From Cephalopachus bancanus (taxonomy: Eukaryota; Chordata; Mammalia; Primates; Tarsiidae): a stretch of DNA of 64,000 nucleotides. Numbering within the stretch: position 1 is the stretch's first letter; each line of letters begins with the position of its first letter. The notes beneath the pieces were generated by a model. It was not told the DNA's origin and ran no database searches. It saw only the letters and a list, made by a program, of their open reading frames with translations. The translations under genes were made by a program, and so were the position numbers. The stretch is from assembly GCA_027257055.1 (NCBI GenBank), contig JAPVLO010000056.1, forward strand, positions 5,022,001 through 5,086,000, in the 5' to 3' direction. Below, piece after piece: positions 1-12,066 of this stretch.

Positions 1-8
1 TGTCTCTA

Positions 9-290
9 GGAATCAGCGACTCAGCCTGTAATCCCACGCCTTTGGGAGGCTAAGGTGAGTGGATTGCCTGAGACTGCAGGTTCGAGACCTGCCTGGGCAG
101 GGAGACCTCATCTCTACAATAAGTCAAAATGAGCCGGGCGTGGTAGCACGCGCCTGTAATTCCGGCTACTCGGAAGGCTGAGGCGGAAGGATTGCCAGAG
201 CCCAACAGGCGAGGCTGCGGTGGCTGGGAGCGGCCACTGCACTCCAGTCTGGGCGATGGAGTGAGACTCCAACTCAAAAAAAAAAAAAAA
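9..290 (+). repeat. Alu SINE, lineage-specific subfamily
   Basis: Dimeric Alu starting near the window edge with ctcagcctgtaatcccacgc, an A-rich linker (acaataagtcaaaa), a right monomer and a 3' end gactccaactc followed by 15 A. The 5' end is diverged (ggaatcagcga), and no upstream target duplication can be checked because the window starts here. Confidence 0.9.
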
Positions 291-424
291 GAAAGAAATA
301 CAGAAAATGAAAAGGCATGATTAATATAACCATGCTTTCTTATCTTAGACCCAAAGTTGAAAGTCATCCGAATCCGATTTTCTTATATTTTGTAACCAGC
401 CAGTTACTAAGTTTGCTTTATTTT

Positions 425-565
425 CTTCAGACTGTGTCTTATTCATTCATTCATTCAAGATGCCAGGCATTGTCCTAAGCACTGGGTAGTATGAAATAAT
501 GATGCTTTTGCTTTGAAAAAGTTCAGAGTATAGAGTGAGAGACAGACATATAAACTAATGATTGT
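425..565 (-). repeat. L2-like LINE 3' end (relic), left part
   Basis: ttcattcattcattcaag followed by atgccaggcattgtcctaag matches the reversed L2 3' end (TGAATGAATG tail and the ..GTGCCTGGCA.. motif). It is cut at about 580 by a younger L1; flanking sequence resumes after 1855. Confidence 0.55.
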
Positions 566-580
566 AAAGAGCCTGCTGTG

Positions 581-1840
581 GTTCTGGGGAAACTGGCTGA
601 TGGTGCTGGGAAAACTGGCTGACTGCATGCAGAAGAATGAAACAGGACCCCTACCTATCACCATACTCAAACATCAACTCTAAATGGATCAAAGACCTAA
701 ATGTAAAACCTCAAACTATAAGAATCTTATAAAAAGCAGGAGATACCCTTATGCACATTGGAATATGCAACCAATTCCTGATCATAACCCCAAAAGCATA
801 TGCCATAAGAGATAAGATAGACAAACTCATCAAACTGAAAAGGGTTTGCACAGCAAAATAAACCATCAAGAGAGGGGGAGACAGCCCACAGAATGGGAAA
901 AAGTACTTGCCAACTGTATATCTGACAAAGGCCTAAATTCCAGAATCTACAAGGAACTCAAATGAGCCCAAAGGAAAAAAAGAAACAGCTCAATAAAAAA
1001 AAGTGGGCAAAAGACATGAATAGACTCTTCTCAAAAGAAGACACTTGAACAACCACATGAAAAAATGCTCAGCCTCTCTAATCATCAAATAAATGCAAAT
1101 CAAAACCACATTGTTATACCAGCTAACTCCAGTAAGGATGGCCATTATTAATAAATCAAAAAACAACAGATGTGGGGACAGAGAAAAGGGAACACTTCTA
1201 CACTGTTGGTGGGAGTGCAAGCTAGTACAATCTCTCTGGAAAACAGTGTGTTGATTTTTAAAAGAACTAACAATTGACCTTCCATATGACCCAGCAATCC
1301 CCCTCCTTGGAGTATATCCAGAGGAACACAAATAGTTCTACAAAAACGACACCTGCACATTCCTGTTTATTGCTGCACTATTCACAATAGCGAAAACATG
1401 GAACCAATCCAGCTGCCCATCAAAAGTGGGCTGGATGAAGAAAATGTGGTATATATACACAACGGAGTATTATATAACCATAAAGAGGGACAAAATTATG
1501 GACTGCAGCAACTTGAATGGATTTAGAGTCCATCATACTCAGTGATCTATCACAAAAATAAGGAACTGAATACCACATGTTCTCACTTATAAGTGAGTCC
1601 TGAATATTTATCACAATATAGAAGGAAGGGATCAGCAGCAGCTGGACACTGCCAGGGGAGGGAGGGTAGGGGGGACACGTAACCTCACTAAGGGTACCAG
1701 ATCATAAACCAGGCAAAGTGAGGTCCAGATGGAGGCCCAAACTTCACCTGTTTGTAAACCATTCATGTACCTAATCCTGACTTGAACCCCACATCTACAT
1801 AATTAAATATAGTAAAATAAAAATAAAAATTAAATTAAAA
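581..1840 (+). mobile_element. 5'-truncated L1 LINE (ORF2 C-terminal end plus 3' UTR)
   Basis: The sense strand carries the decayed C-terminal part of L1 ORF2, including frames reading like KWAKDMNRLF, LLGVYP and AKTWNQ, followed by the accacatgttctcacttat segment, a G-rich 3' UTR (gggaggggggac type) and an A-rich tail. Imperfect target duplications (aaagagcctgctgtg at 566-580 and aaagaacctgatagat from 1841) bracket it. There are many stops; it is not active. Confidence 0.85.
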
Positions 1841-2232
1841 AAAGAACCTGATAGATGCTATAGTAGATCAAGGACAGGGAATCCCTGAGCCTCATCTTCC
1901 CACAGTCAGCCTCTTCTTTGTTGGCATTTCCTGTTCTCTATGCCTAGTTATCTTCCTGTCCTGTGTACCCTACCAGAATAATTTTCCTTAACTTTTCATC
2001 AGTTTGCTCCTCAAATCAAAATAATTTTTATGGCCTCTCGTCCAATAAAAGCATAAACACAATCCACTGTCTGTCCCCATCCTCCTTATTCATTCATATT
2101 TCCACCATCTCATTTATTCTCTAATTTGTCATGCAGTCACCCTATGAACAGTGTGTGCCCAGCACACGCAGATCCAAAGGTATCATGGTAAGTGACACCA
2201 AGAAGTACACAGCGCTATGCCCTCACTATGGT

Positions 2233-2540
2233 TCGTTCATCCCATGTTTATTGCACAGATATTCTTGAGCACCTGTGATATGCCAGGCATGTTGCTAACC
2301 TAGTTTCTTGCTGTTCACGATAATGTCTATCGTCATGTCTCCACCCACCACAGACTCCTTTCTGACATGCCTTGCCTCTCGCCCTTACTTCCTAGCAAAG
2401 CTGTTTTAAAAGGAGACTAGAGGGTAAAGGAGGCCACTGAAGTTCAAAGCAGTTCAGGAACTTCCACAAAGTCACACAGCTAATGAGAATCAGAGTCGGA
2501 ACGAAGCTTGACCTCCATGGTTCCTGAACAAAGTCTCTAG
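2233..2540 (-). repeat. L2-like and MIR-like relics
   Basis: ttcttgagcacctgtgatat with atgccaggcatgttgctaac is an L2 3'-end pattern in reverse. From about 2400, ggaacttccacaaagtcaca followed by cagctaatgagaatcag is the MIR core in reverse. Confidence 0.5.
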
Positions 2541-3481
2541 CTCTTTACACAGCCCTGACTCTCAGGAAGCATGCTCACAGAGCCTGTCTCCATGAAGCCA
2601 AAATAGCCAGCCTGTTCATAGTTTGAATGAAAATAAATCTGTCAGAATAGTTGTTTTAGAGCCCTAGAGACTCAAGTAAACATTCAGAAAATACACAGAT
2701 TAGGTTCAGAAACTCAAGCAGGGTGTTGGGTGTATTTTAGTTAGCAGAGTAACTGCAAGGAGAAACATTTCTGTTTCTGATGCATATTCCATACTATTTT
2801 GTTTAGAGCCACCCAACGGGTTAAGGAATAAAATCCTAGACACAGAGTTTCACATGAGAAGTGGTTGTCTGCTGAGCTCACATACTTCTGTCCTTAGAGA
2901 GCTATGTTTCCCATGTGATAACTTTTCAGTCAAGGGAGATTCTCTTGACAGCACTGGGGCACTTCATTTTTTTTAATAAATTTTAAAACAAAACAAACAA
3001 ACAAAAAACACCTGGGATTCCCTCATAGTCTCTTTCATTCAACTTCTTCATTAGTAAGAGACAGTGAGTAATTAAAGGTTTGGCATTGCCCAGGGGTAAC
3101 AGCCTGAATCAGGAGGGGGAAATGATGTGATCCAGAGAAGTTTAGTGCTTTTAATACCTGGACCTCCCACCATTGAACTTGAATTACCCTTTCTTCCTAG
3201 CTCCTCATTCTTGGGCCTGATACTAAATTGCTTCTACCAGTTGAGCCTTGGGAATTTCGTTCCCTTTTACGCTTCTCTCTAAACTTCTTTGTCTTGTGTA
3301 TCCAAGAGGCTAGTACTAGGTTAATCAAAACTAAATTTCTTTTAGCCACATTAGCATTTTCATGCTCTTGGATCCTGTATGGACAAAGAGTTGAAGGAAA
3401 CATACATTTTAATATATCTTTTTCTGGCTTAAACATAGATTAGAAAAGCTGTAAAATTGACCCATCTCTCTTGTTTTACAG

Positions 3482-3543
3482 ATAGACCATTTGGTGCAGG
3501 GCCATGCTGCCTTTCCAGAACTACAGGCCAAGGCCACAGCCAG
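3482..3543 (+). CDS. FGGY: FGGY internal coding exon A (62 bp)
   Basis: Coding exon of a FGGY-family sugar kinase, which phosphorylates a ketopentose (human FGGY is reported as a D-ribulokinase) in the cytosol. It is read in phase 0 as IDHLVQGHAAFPELQAKATA plus two bases (ag) of a split Arg codon that exon B completes. The acceptor is a pyrimidine-rich tract ending ttttacag at 3481. The donor is gtaactg at 3544, weaker than the other donors here because it lacks G at +5. The peptide is nearly the same as the human FGGY segment I remember; the Ala after PELQ is Val in human. The 62-bp length leaves the phase that exon B needs. Splice sites and frame are seen directly; the name rests on remembered sequence. 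Confidence 0.93.
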
Positions 3544-3794
3544 GTAACTGCTGTTTCTTCTTTTCTGCAACTTTCTTTGTGACTGTATCGAGAGCTTTCT
3601 CTTCAGACAGTTGTGTGATGTTCAGATCCTACAGACAATGAAAATGCCTGTTAGTGCTTGTTACAAGATTGTTACCCAGATCATCGGGAACATAGATGTA
3701 TTAATTTTTTTTAATAATCTAAGAGAACTTAGATAATCTAGAGATGCCCCAAGAATATACCCAGGGACCATAGAGGAGAAATGCTTATGTAAAG

Positions 3795-3940
3795 AGGGAG
3801 CATGGATTCTGGAGTCAAAACTTCTTGGGTTCACACCCCGGTCTTACTCCTTATTAGCTGTGTGACCTTGGGCAAGTTACTTAACCTCTTTAAGCCTGTC
3901 TTTGCCTCTGTAAAACTGAAGATAATAATTGATATGGAGT
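3795..3940 (+). repeat. MIR SINE
   Basis: The core gtgaccttgggcaagttac at 3862-3880, with attagctgt before it and ttaacctctttaagcctgtc after it, is a clear sense MIR. Confidence 0.85.
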
Positions 3941-5890
3941 GACTTCCAGGATATAGTGAAGAGATTTGAGTATAAAAGAGTATTTACAGTTTACTCCCGT
4001 TCATGTAAAAAGAAAGAGACGTAAGAAAATATATGCGTATCAACTTGTTTACGCAAAAGAAATAAAGGACTGTTAAGCCAGACACTGATGAGACTGGTTA
4101 CCTACAGGAGTAACCAATGGATAGGAAGAAAGGATAGGAGTGGGGAGGCAAGAATAGGAAAATGGGGACATGATAGTAGGAGAGAATGATACTTCTGGAG
4201 TGTACCTTTTTGTATAACCGTTAATTCTTAGAATCGTGGCAATGTTTTGTGTCCCTCCCAAGTAAATAGATGATTGATAGATGGATCAATAGCCAGGATA
4301 TGTGTGTGTGTTGGGATGGGCAAAATAAAATACAGGTAGTAAAGAATGAACTTACTGTCTTACATGTGAATGATATTACAACCATACTGAAGGGGGTTTG
4401 AGAAAGAAAAGAACTAACCTAAGTAAATTTGAGGGAGGAATATTTTGACCATTTGCCATATGGCTAAAGATAAAAATGACTGTACATACTATTGTGCTCT
4501 AATTGGTAAATTTGTTTTCCTAGGTGTATGAGGTAGCTATACTGAAAACTCTTTATATATGTATGACGATTGAACACATAAATAAATATGTTTTAAATAA
4601 TGAAAGCTAGGTTTCTCATAAATGGGGAAAGGGGAAGGTTAGAATGAACCCTGTGCATTAATATGAACTTGTGATTTTTAATATATATACAGCTGGATAT
4701 AAATATCCATACATGTAGACATGTGTATTCGTGTGTGAATAATCATACATATATTCCCTAGCTCTGTCAGCTGAGGTGACCTGGAAGCAATGACACACCA
4801 TGTGACCTGGAAGCAATGACACACCATGGTAGCAAAGTGTACTCCTAGCATCAGATCTTGGTTTGTAAATACCATTCTGGTTCTCCAATAAAAGTAATCA
4901 GAACTCCTTAGAAAGACGATTGATTCTAGGGTTGGGACAGGGAAAATACATGAACATTTTGTAGTGCCCAAAAGTAATATATTACTCCAAAAATAATTGT
5001 TAAAATTCATTTTAGCCAGTTTTCAGAATCTCAGTGACCTAATCAGGGACAATTTGATCAACAAAATAAATAGTGATAGTATAAAATAACTCCATGAGTC
5101 CATACTGATATAAGTGAATAATTGAAGGAGGAAATAAGTGGGGAAGAAAGGACAGGTCTTCCTGTCCACTGTCAGGATGGTGTTCTTACAATTAATAAAT
5201 GTAGAAGAAATAGTAGAAATAGAAAATCATCATTAGGTAGACACTACAGAGATAATTGTTGCAGGCAAGAATTATCAGTGAATACTAAAATTAGTTAGTA
5301 AAAGTATGTTGGGAAGCAGGATATTTGCATAATACCAAAATATTTCACCACAAGATACTTATTCATGTGAAGGAAAACAGTAACTCTCCAGTGGAGAAAT
5401 CTAACAGACAGCACCTTACCCAAGTAGTGAAAGTTGACAGCACTAGCAATAATGCATATTGATATAATGTACTGCCTTTTATGATGTACTGAGAAGGACA
5501 CAACGTCATTTCTGCCATGTTCTTGCCCAAAATGTGTAACCTCAACGTAGACATGGAAAAATATCAGACAAACCTAAATTGAGAGATATTCTATAAATTT
5601 ATTAGCCAATTTGCTTCAAAACAAGATTATGAACCTTAAATATTACAGAACTGTCCCAGATTGGAGGAGAGTTAAGGAGATGCTACAACTAAAAACAGTT
5701 AATGATTAAAGTTTAGATCCTGAACCAGAAGAGGGACATTAGTGGAGGCAAACTGTTGAAATTCAAATATAGATTATATTGTTATTTATGTTAATTTCTT
5801 AGGTGATGAGTAAAAGGGAATGCTACTATTTTTGCAACTTTTGTGTAAATCTCAAATTATTTTGAAATAAAAAGTTTTAAAAGTAATACA
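3941..5890 (+). repeat. Old L1 (L1M-type) 3' UTR region
   Basis: A long A-rich stretch lacking coding frames. Its end, ttttgcaacttttgtgtaaa followed by ttattttgaaataaaaag (to about 5880), matches the usual 3' end of ancient mammalian L1M elements. The stretch from about 5020 is the best supported; the part before 4650 is assigned only by similar composition, so the left border is uncertain. Confidence 0.5.
4776..4827. repeat. 26-bp perfect tandem duplication (2 copies)
   Basis: gtgacctggaagcaatgaca plus caccat is repeated back to back at 4776-4801 and 4802-4827 without mismatch, which suggests a recent duplication. Confidence 0.95.
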
Positions 5891-5999
5891 TAAATTTCAT
5901 GATAATAATGCTTGATTGTCAGGCTTTATAGCATAACAAAGAAATCCCATATAACTGGTACATGGCAAAAAAAAACCCTTGGGCTAAGGTGGCCATTAA

Positions 6000-6185
6000 T
6001 ATTGTAGACTCTGGAGCCAAATTGCCTGTGTCTTAGCTTTGACCCGGGACTGTTTACTTAACCTGTTTGTACCTTAGTAACCTGTAAAGGAGAATAATAA
6101 TAGTAAACACCTCATATAGTTGTTGAGAAAAATCAAATGAATTACAATAGTGGCTGTCACATAGTGATAGTTAAGTGTCAACTTG
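6000..6185 (+). repeat. MIR SINE (diverged)
   Basis: The order gactctggagccaaattgcc, tttacttaacctgtttgtac, taataatagtaaacacctca, tagttgttgagaaaa follows the sense MIR layout. Confidence 0.75.
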
Positions 6186-7009
6186 TACTAGATGTTCAAG
6201 AAATAATAGTGGTAGTGATAGAAATTACTGTTGTGGTTGTTGTAGTTACTTACATTTGACATTTCCATTCCACCAAGAGGCTTACATTCTAATAGGGGAG
6301 GCACACCTGCATAGAGCAGAATGAAATGCATGCTGGGCTAGAATATAAGCAGTGTGTCATCAGGGTGTACAGAAGGAGGAAACAAGGAGTCTGAGAAAAG
6401 CTTCACAGGCTTCCTCTCCTGGGAGTCTTGAATAACAATATTACTATTATTGGGAGAAATTAGGTCATACGACCTCATCAACTGGCATTCTAGTTGACTT
6501 AGAGACCACATAACCTAGAGCATGGATTCCTAACTTCAGATCATCAGTGAACCCCTTGAAATTATGCACGAAGTTTTGTTGATTACATGCTTATATATGT
6601 ATTTCTGTAAGGAGGGGCCTTAACTTTCATCACATTGTTGAAGGGATCCAGCCTTTATAAACCACTAACCTGAAATAAAGACCACTAAATTTGGAGTTTA
6701 TAGATATGCAGTCAAGTCCCAGCTGCAACATATGTCATTGTGTTATCCTCAGTTTTCTTATTTTATCTTGGGATGATAGTGGCAAATCAGCCCTAGATAC
6801 CTCTGTTAATTTATTTTGAGTTTGGAAGAGGTAATGTATTTAACAGGTCTTTGAAAACTGATGTATGACAATGATGACAAATCACTGCTACTTTTGGTAT
6901 TACTAATGATTCTAAGAGGGAGAAGCTTTTGGTATTGGCTGGTCTAAGGTCAAGGAGCAGATGTCAGTCAACCCATGACCTGCCTACCTTCTTGTGGCTA
7001 GTATGCTGG

Positions 7010-7185
7010 AATATCAAGAACAACGTGGACTAGGAATTAGAAGTCCTGGGTTATTGTACCCGTTCTGCCATGACTGTCTCAATGACTCAATTTCATCACC
7101 CATAAAATCACAATAATACTGCCTTACTTAGCTCATTTTACAAGTGTTGTAAGGATGAAAACAGATCATGGGAATGTCAACATGT
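7010..7185 (+). repeat. MIR SINE (diverged)
   Basis: agtcctgggtt, then catcacccataaaatcaca, ataatactgccttacttagc and gttgtaaggatgaaaaca follow the MIR order on the + strand. Confidence 0.6.
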
Positions 7186-7479
7186 GAAGGTTTTGATCCT
7201 TAACATAAACCTAGAAGACTTATAGATAGATTTTACATTTAAATGCTCAAAACCTCTAGAACTTTTTTCTATAGATGAACTTCGAGTTGTTTTTATGGAA
7301 AATAAAAAAGAAAGAATATATAGCTTGGCATGCAAATTGAGAGAAATAGCAGTACAGGGTGGTTTAGAAGCAGCAATTTATAGAATTCAGTCTTGGAGTA
7401 AGAATTGGATTTAAATTCCAACTCTTTTCACGTAACTTCATACCCTCTTCCAACTACTTTCTTGTATTTCTCGTTAGAA

Positions 7480-7970
7480 CGTTTCTCCAAAGCATTTCCT
7501 ATACTCTTGGTCTCTATGTCCTCGCTTTCTACTTCCTTGCCCACTCCAATTTGAATTGTGTTGCCATCAGTCCCCTGAAACATTTGATGTTAAGGTTATC
7601 AGTGACCTCTGTTTTGCTAAATCCATAGGATGTTTTTCAGTCCCCTTGAGTTCTCAGGAGCATGTGGCACCAATGATCACTATTTTCTCCTGTTAACATT
7701 CTCTTTCCTTGGCTTTTCAGAATGCCACCCTCTTTCAGTTTTCTTCCTGTCTCTCTGACTCCTCTTTCTTAATCTCCTCTTCAAGTTCGTGCTCCTTTTC
7801 TTGACCATTAACATGACAGTTCCTCACAGCTAGCTTCCTAGACCTCTTTTCTCTTTGCCCTCTTTTCCAAGGTGATCCCAACTCTGGTTTTGACTTCATT
7901 TATTTCTGCATTTTGATGACTCTAAAATTTTATCTCCAACCCAGATATTTAGTAGGTATTCGGTAGATGT
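7480..7970 (+). repeat. L2/CR1-type LINE reverse transcriptase remnant
   Basis: The pyrimidine-rich segment around 7730-7960 lines up with the decayed L2 region that encodes a GVPQGSVLGP...YADD type of reverse transcriptase motif: cctagacctcttttctcttt corresponds to the SVLGPLL part and tgcattttgatgactctaaa to the YADDSQ part. It is full of indels. The match is from memory of the L2 consensus. Confidence 0.55.
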
Positions 7971-8734
7971 TAGTTCTCTTCCCTTCTACTTACTTCGGTA
8001 GTCTTACAAAGGAAAATGCATCTGTACCTTATCAGATCCATGAGTGCAGTATTCTAAAACTGTAGAACTCATTGTACTTCAGGTCTTAGAAACAGGCATA
8101 GCTGTTTGAGAGAAAGGACAAATCCCTTGGAATTGGGAACCATATGCCTCGTTTGCTGTGACTTGGGGCTTTCTGGAAACAGTAGTGCAGGTCACCCCAT
8201 CTCAGAGTTTAGCATCAACAAATCCTGTTTGAAACTGTGGAAACTATTGTCGATAAACAGATCAAGTATTTTATACTCTTGATTTACCATAATCCTTTTA
8301 GGCCCCATCTCTGAAGAGAAGTGTTTTGCAAGCTTATAAATTAAGTAAACAAGAACTAGATGTGCCCATGCATGTAACTGGCAACCAGAGTGTCTCTTTA
8401 TATGGGGCCAAATATCTAGATATTACCACTTGTTAGCCAGAGATTGCCTTATGTTGATCATAACTTCAGCTCTTTTCCTCTAAACTTGATTCTTTTATAG
8501 AACCTTAACTAACAGTGTCTCTGAATCTTAAAGCATTCAGAGGTTCTGGTGACAACAGGGTTTGGTAAAAAGATGTTGGCTTAGTCCACAAGCTCTAGAT
8601 TCAAGGTTGGCAGCAGAGCCAAGATTAAAATCCAGGGCATCTCACTGTCTGATCTGTCTGATGAGTGTCATAAGTATTTATGACACAAGAGTGAACAAAG
8701 CAGAAGAAAAAGCCCTTGCTTTCATAAAAATTAT

Positions 8735-8850
8735 ATACACATATATAAGTATATACATGCAGTACATATATGCATATACATGCATACATATATACACATA
8801 CATGCTTATATACATACTTAGATATAGATGTATGGCTATATAGATATAGA
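8735..8850. repeat. AT-rich simple repeat (ATAC/ATAT type)
   Basis: Imperfect runs of tatatac, atacatg and tagatata units over about 115 bp. A short open frame at 8562-8843 is built from these units and has no coding value. Confidence 0.9.
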
Positions 8851-9876
8851 GCCAGAAATTGACAAATGCTTTAAGGAAAAACAGAGATGAGTAAAGAGAT
8901 ACAGCACAAGGGTGCTGGGGTGAGGAATGGGAGCTATTTCAGGTGAGTCCTTAGTGAGATGGCACTTGAGCAGGACTTTGAATGAAGGGAAGGAGCAAAC
9001 CACGATTCTGTAGGAAAGATTCCGCCAGGCAGAAGGAGTATCAAGTACCAAGGTCTTGAGCCAGTGTCCAGCTTGGCAGGCTCAGGAGACATTGTAAAGG
9101 CCACTGTAGCTGGACCAAAGTGGGAGGGAGGAGAAATAGATGAGGGCTGAATGTTATAAGCCAGGAGCCAAACCAGGTGGATCATTGCAGATAAATTATA
9201 AGCACGATGGATTTTATTCAGGGTTTTAGTTTTTGAACAGAGGAGAGACACTATCAGAGGTACCTTTTGAAAGGGTTACTTTGATTATTCTGTGGAGAGC
9301 AATGTAGGCCATTGGTGGGGAGGAAGGAGCAAAATAGAAGCACGGAGATAGGGGGAATATGTCCCCTGAGCATCCTAGCAAGCTCGTGGTCCATTGGAGG
9401 AGGAAGATCTAGCAACAGAAAAGCCTACTGTGTCCTGAGTTCCTTTTGCAGCGGTTACTGTAAGCAGTGGTCATCTCTCACTGTTTCATTGGTTTCTGCT
9501 CTCTTAGAATTGTCTTTGTTCAGCGAATTCACTTTTTTTCCCCCTCTCTCAGCCTTTCTTCTTTTTTCCCACTTTCCTTGAGTTTTTCTATTACTTTTTT
9601 GAGGATAACCCGATTTTCTTGATCTGACTTATTTCTCAAACTACTTTTGCTTCTGTGATTCCCCCACCCCTACCCCATGTGTCAGGCACTCTGTTGGGCT
9701 ACAGGTAACCAGTTGAGAGATAGAAAATAGAGGATTTATTTCCTAAATCAATACAGACCTTGGTCTCTTTGAGCGACCTCAATGCCTCAAGCACTTTCTT
9801 TTATTTGCATGTAAAATAGAAGCCAAAGAAAGGAAAGGAGTCATATCTAGCTAATTTCTGTTTAAGAAACATTTCT

Positions 9877-10164
9877 CTTTTTTTTTGAGTTGGAGTCTCA
9901 CTCTGTCGCCCAGACTGGAGTGCAGTGGCCGCTCCCGGCCACCGCAGCCTCGATCTACTGGGCTCCGGTGATCCTTCCGCCTCAGCCTTCCATGTAGCTG
10001 GAACTACAGGCGCATGCTACCACGCCCGGCTGATTTTTTGATTTATTGTAGAGATGAGGTCTCGCCAAGTTGCCTAGGCGGGTCTCGAACCCGCGGGGTC
10101 AGGCAATCCACTCACCTCAGCCTCCCAAGACGCGGGATTACAGGCTGAGCCACCAAGCCTGGCT
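9877..10164 (-). repeat. Alu SINE, lineage-specific subfamily, antisense
   Basis: poly-T then gagttggagtctcactctgt and the complement of the dimeric Alu body. A perfect 13-bp target duplication aagaaacatttct lies at 9864-9876 and 10165-10177, which fixes both ends. Confidence 0.97.
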
Positions 10165-10684
10165 AAGAAACATTTCTGATGTGAGAGCCATCAAGAATTT
10201 ACTGATTACTCTTGCAGACCCTGGGGGATAGAAGTTATTGGTATTATCCCCTTGGTTCTATGACTGTCCTAACTCAGGGGAGGCTAAGTAAATATTTGGT
10301 GACAGACTGATGACCCCAATTGTTAGAATGAGGGACCAAGATTTTAAAAATCACACACACCCAGGGGAGATTCTGAGAAAACAAGAGCAGAATGGAGGAG
10401 AGAACAATCTTTAGAAGTGGAGTCTGAGAACTCCCAGTAATCCTCATCTGGAACATAAATGTGAAACTATCATTAAGCACAGTGCCAGGCACATTGCAAA
10501 TCTTAAATAAGAAAATTATATGATGCCTGTTCTTTTTTCCTGCCTTCTTCTGCTGTATACTCCAACATGTTTGGAAAGTTGTGTACATATGAGGGGTTTT
10601 AGGTAGGAGTGGGAGTCACAATCCAGGCTGTATTAGAGAAGCATCGTTCAGAAAGAAGTGCAGAAAACCTAACTGGCATTTTTT

Positions 10685-10986
10685 TTTTTTTTTGAGTTGG
10701 AGTCTCACTCTGTCGCCCAGACTGGAGTGCAGTGGCCGCTCCCGGCCACCGCAGCCTCTACCTGCTGGGCTCCGGCGATCCTTTCGCCTCAGCCTTCCAA
10801 GTAGCTGGAACTACAGGCACGCTACCATGCCCGGCTAATCAGCTAATTGGCTAATTTTTTAATTTATTGTAGAGATGAGGGCTCCCCAAGTTGCCCAGGC
10901 GGGTCTCGAACCCGCGGGCTCAAACAAATCCACTCACCTCAGCCTCCCAAAGCGCGGGATTACAGGCTGAGCCACCAAGCCTGACT
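10685..10986 (-). repeat. Alu SINE, lineage-specific subfamily, antisense
   Basis: Target duplication taactggcattttt at 10670-10683 and 10987-11000. The body is very close to the Alu 520 bp upstream (shared gcagtggccgctcccggcc). It has a local expansion of gctaat units at about 10835-10860. Confidence 0.96.
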
Positions 10987-11774
10987 TAACTGGCATTTTT
11001 AATTGAGTTGTCATTGGACATTCAAGAGGAGGCATTTGGAGAGTGGTTGGGTATTTGACCTGGAACTCATGACAGAGAAACGAAAAGGAGGTAAGTTCAT
11101 ATGTTTAGAAGTCTTCAGCACTAGATGGTCACTGGAATCATGAAAAGAAGATGGGATCACTCGAGGGTAGAGAAAGAGTAAGAAATAAGCCAAAGGCAGA
11201 TCTCTGGAAAGCTTTAGATATTTAAGAATTAATCAAGGGGAACCAGCCAGAGAGGAGGTAGGAAAATCAAGAGAGTACAGCGTTTTGGAAACAAACGGAA
11301 GAAGAAAAATAAGGAAGACATGATCAGGTGGTGTGAAATGCAGAAAATCCATTGGCATCAACGCAAAGGGGTATTGTTAGTCATGGTGGGACCAGTTTCA
11401 GTAGGATGAGGCAAGCAGAGTGCACATATTGGGTTGGACTGAGAAGTAAGGAACTAGAGACAGACAACATGGAAGCTCCTCTTCCAAGACGTTTTCTTAC
11501 TCCTAGAAAGGGCGCAAACGTCTTTTGTTGTACCGAGTATTTTGATTTTTGGGTTTGAGAGTATGGTCACCATTATTCCAGGCAGCTTATAAATTCAGAG
11601 AATTAAATGACTTGTGGAGAAGGAGAGGACAGAAGAGATTCCAGTGTGCTGTCTGCATTTAAGATAATAAGCAATAAAGGCTGAAAAAAAATCTTCCCCA
11701 ACTCTTAGATTTTTTAAAGCTAGAAATGAGTTTCTTGTGATGGCAAAGTGGCAACTATTATTGATAACCTATCA

Positions 11775-11935
11775 TTTTATAGTGCTCAGGGGTCTATATT
11801 TAATCTTCATACCAACTTATAAGAAACAGAATATTTGCCCCAATTGCAAAAGAGTAAATAGGCTCAGAGAGGTTTGGTGTAGCTGATCACCCAGCTAGCA
11901 CATGGTGAAGTCACTTTATGAATATTGAAACTATA
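11775..11935 (-). repeat. MIR SINE (reverse)
   Basis: tttaatcttcataccaactt, then ggctcagagaggtttggtgt and cacccagctagcacatgg are reverse-strand MIR landmarks. Confidence 0.65.
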
Positions 11936-12011
11936 TTTTCTTCATCATACCCAGTGGGACTTGGACAGCAGGCATTTCTTCCTCTGAGACAGAATATTTC
12001 AGCTTAGAATT

Positions 12012-12024
12012 TGTGTGTGTGTGT

Positions 12025-12066
<42 letters not shown>
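12012..12066. repeat. (TG)n(AG)n microsatellite
   Basis: About 7 TG units, then an AG tract that continues with few interruptions to a gcgagcaagc border. Confidence 0.97.

Larger units (their letters stand above)
1..3481 (+). other. FGGY: FGGY intron upstream of exon A (3' part)
   Basis: The left edge of the window cuts this intron. It holds a full-length Alu, an L2-like piece split by a 1.26-kb L1 3' end, a MIR relic and about 900 bp before exon A in which I recognise nothing. No exon-like open frame with splice borders was found. Confidence 0.85.
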
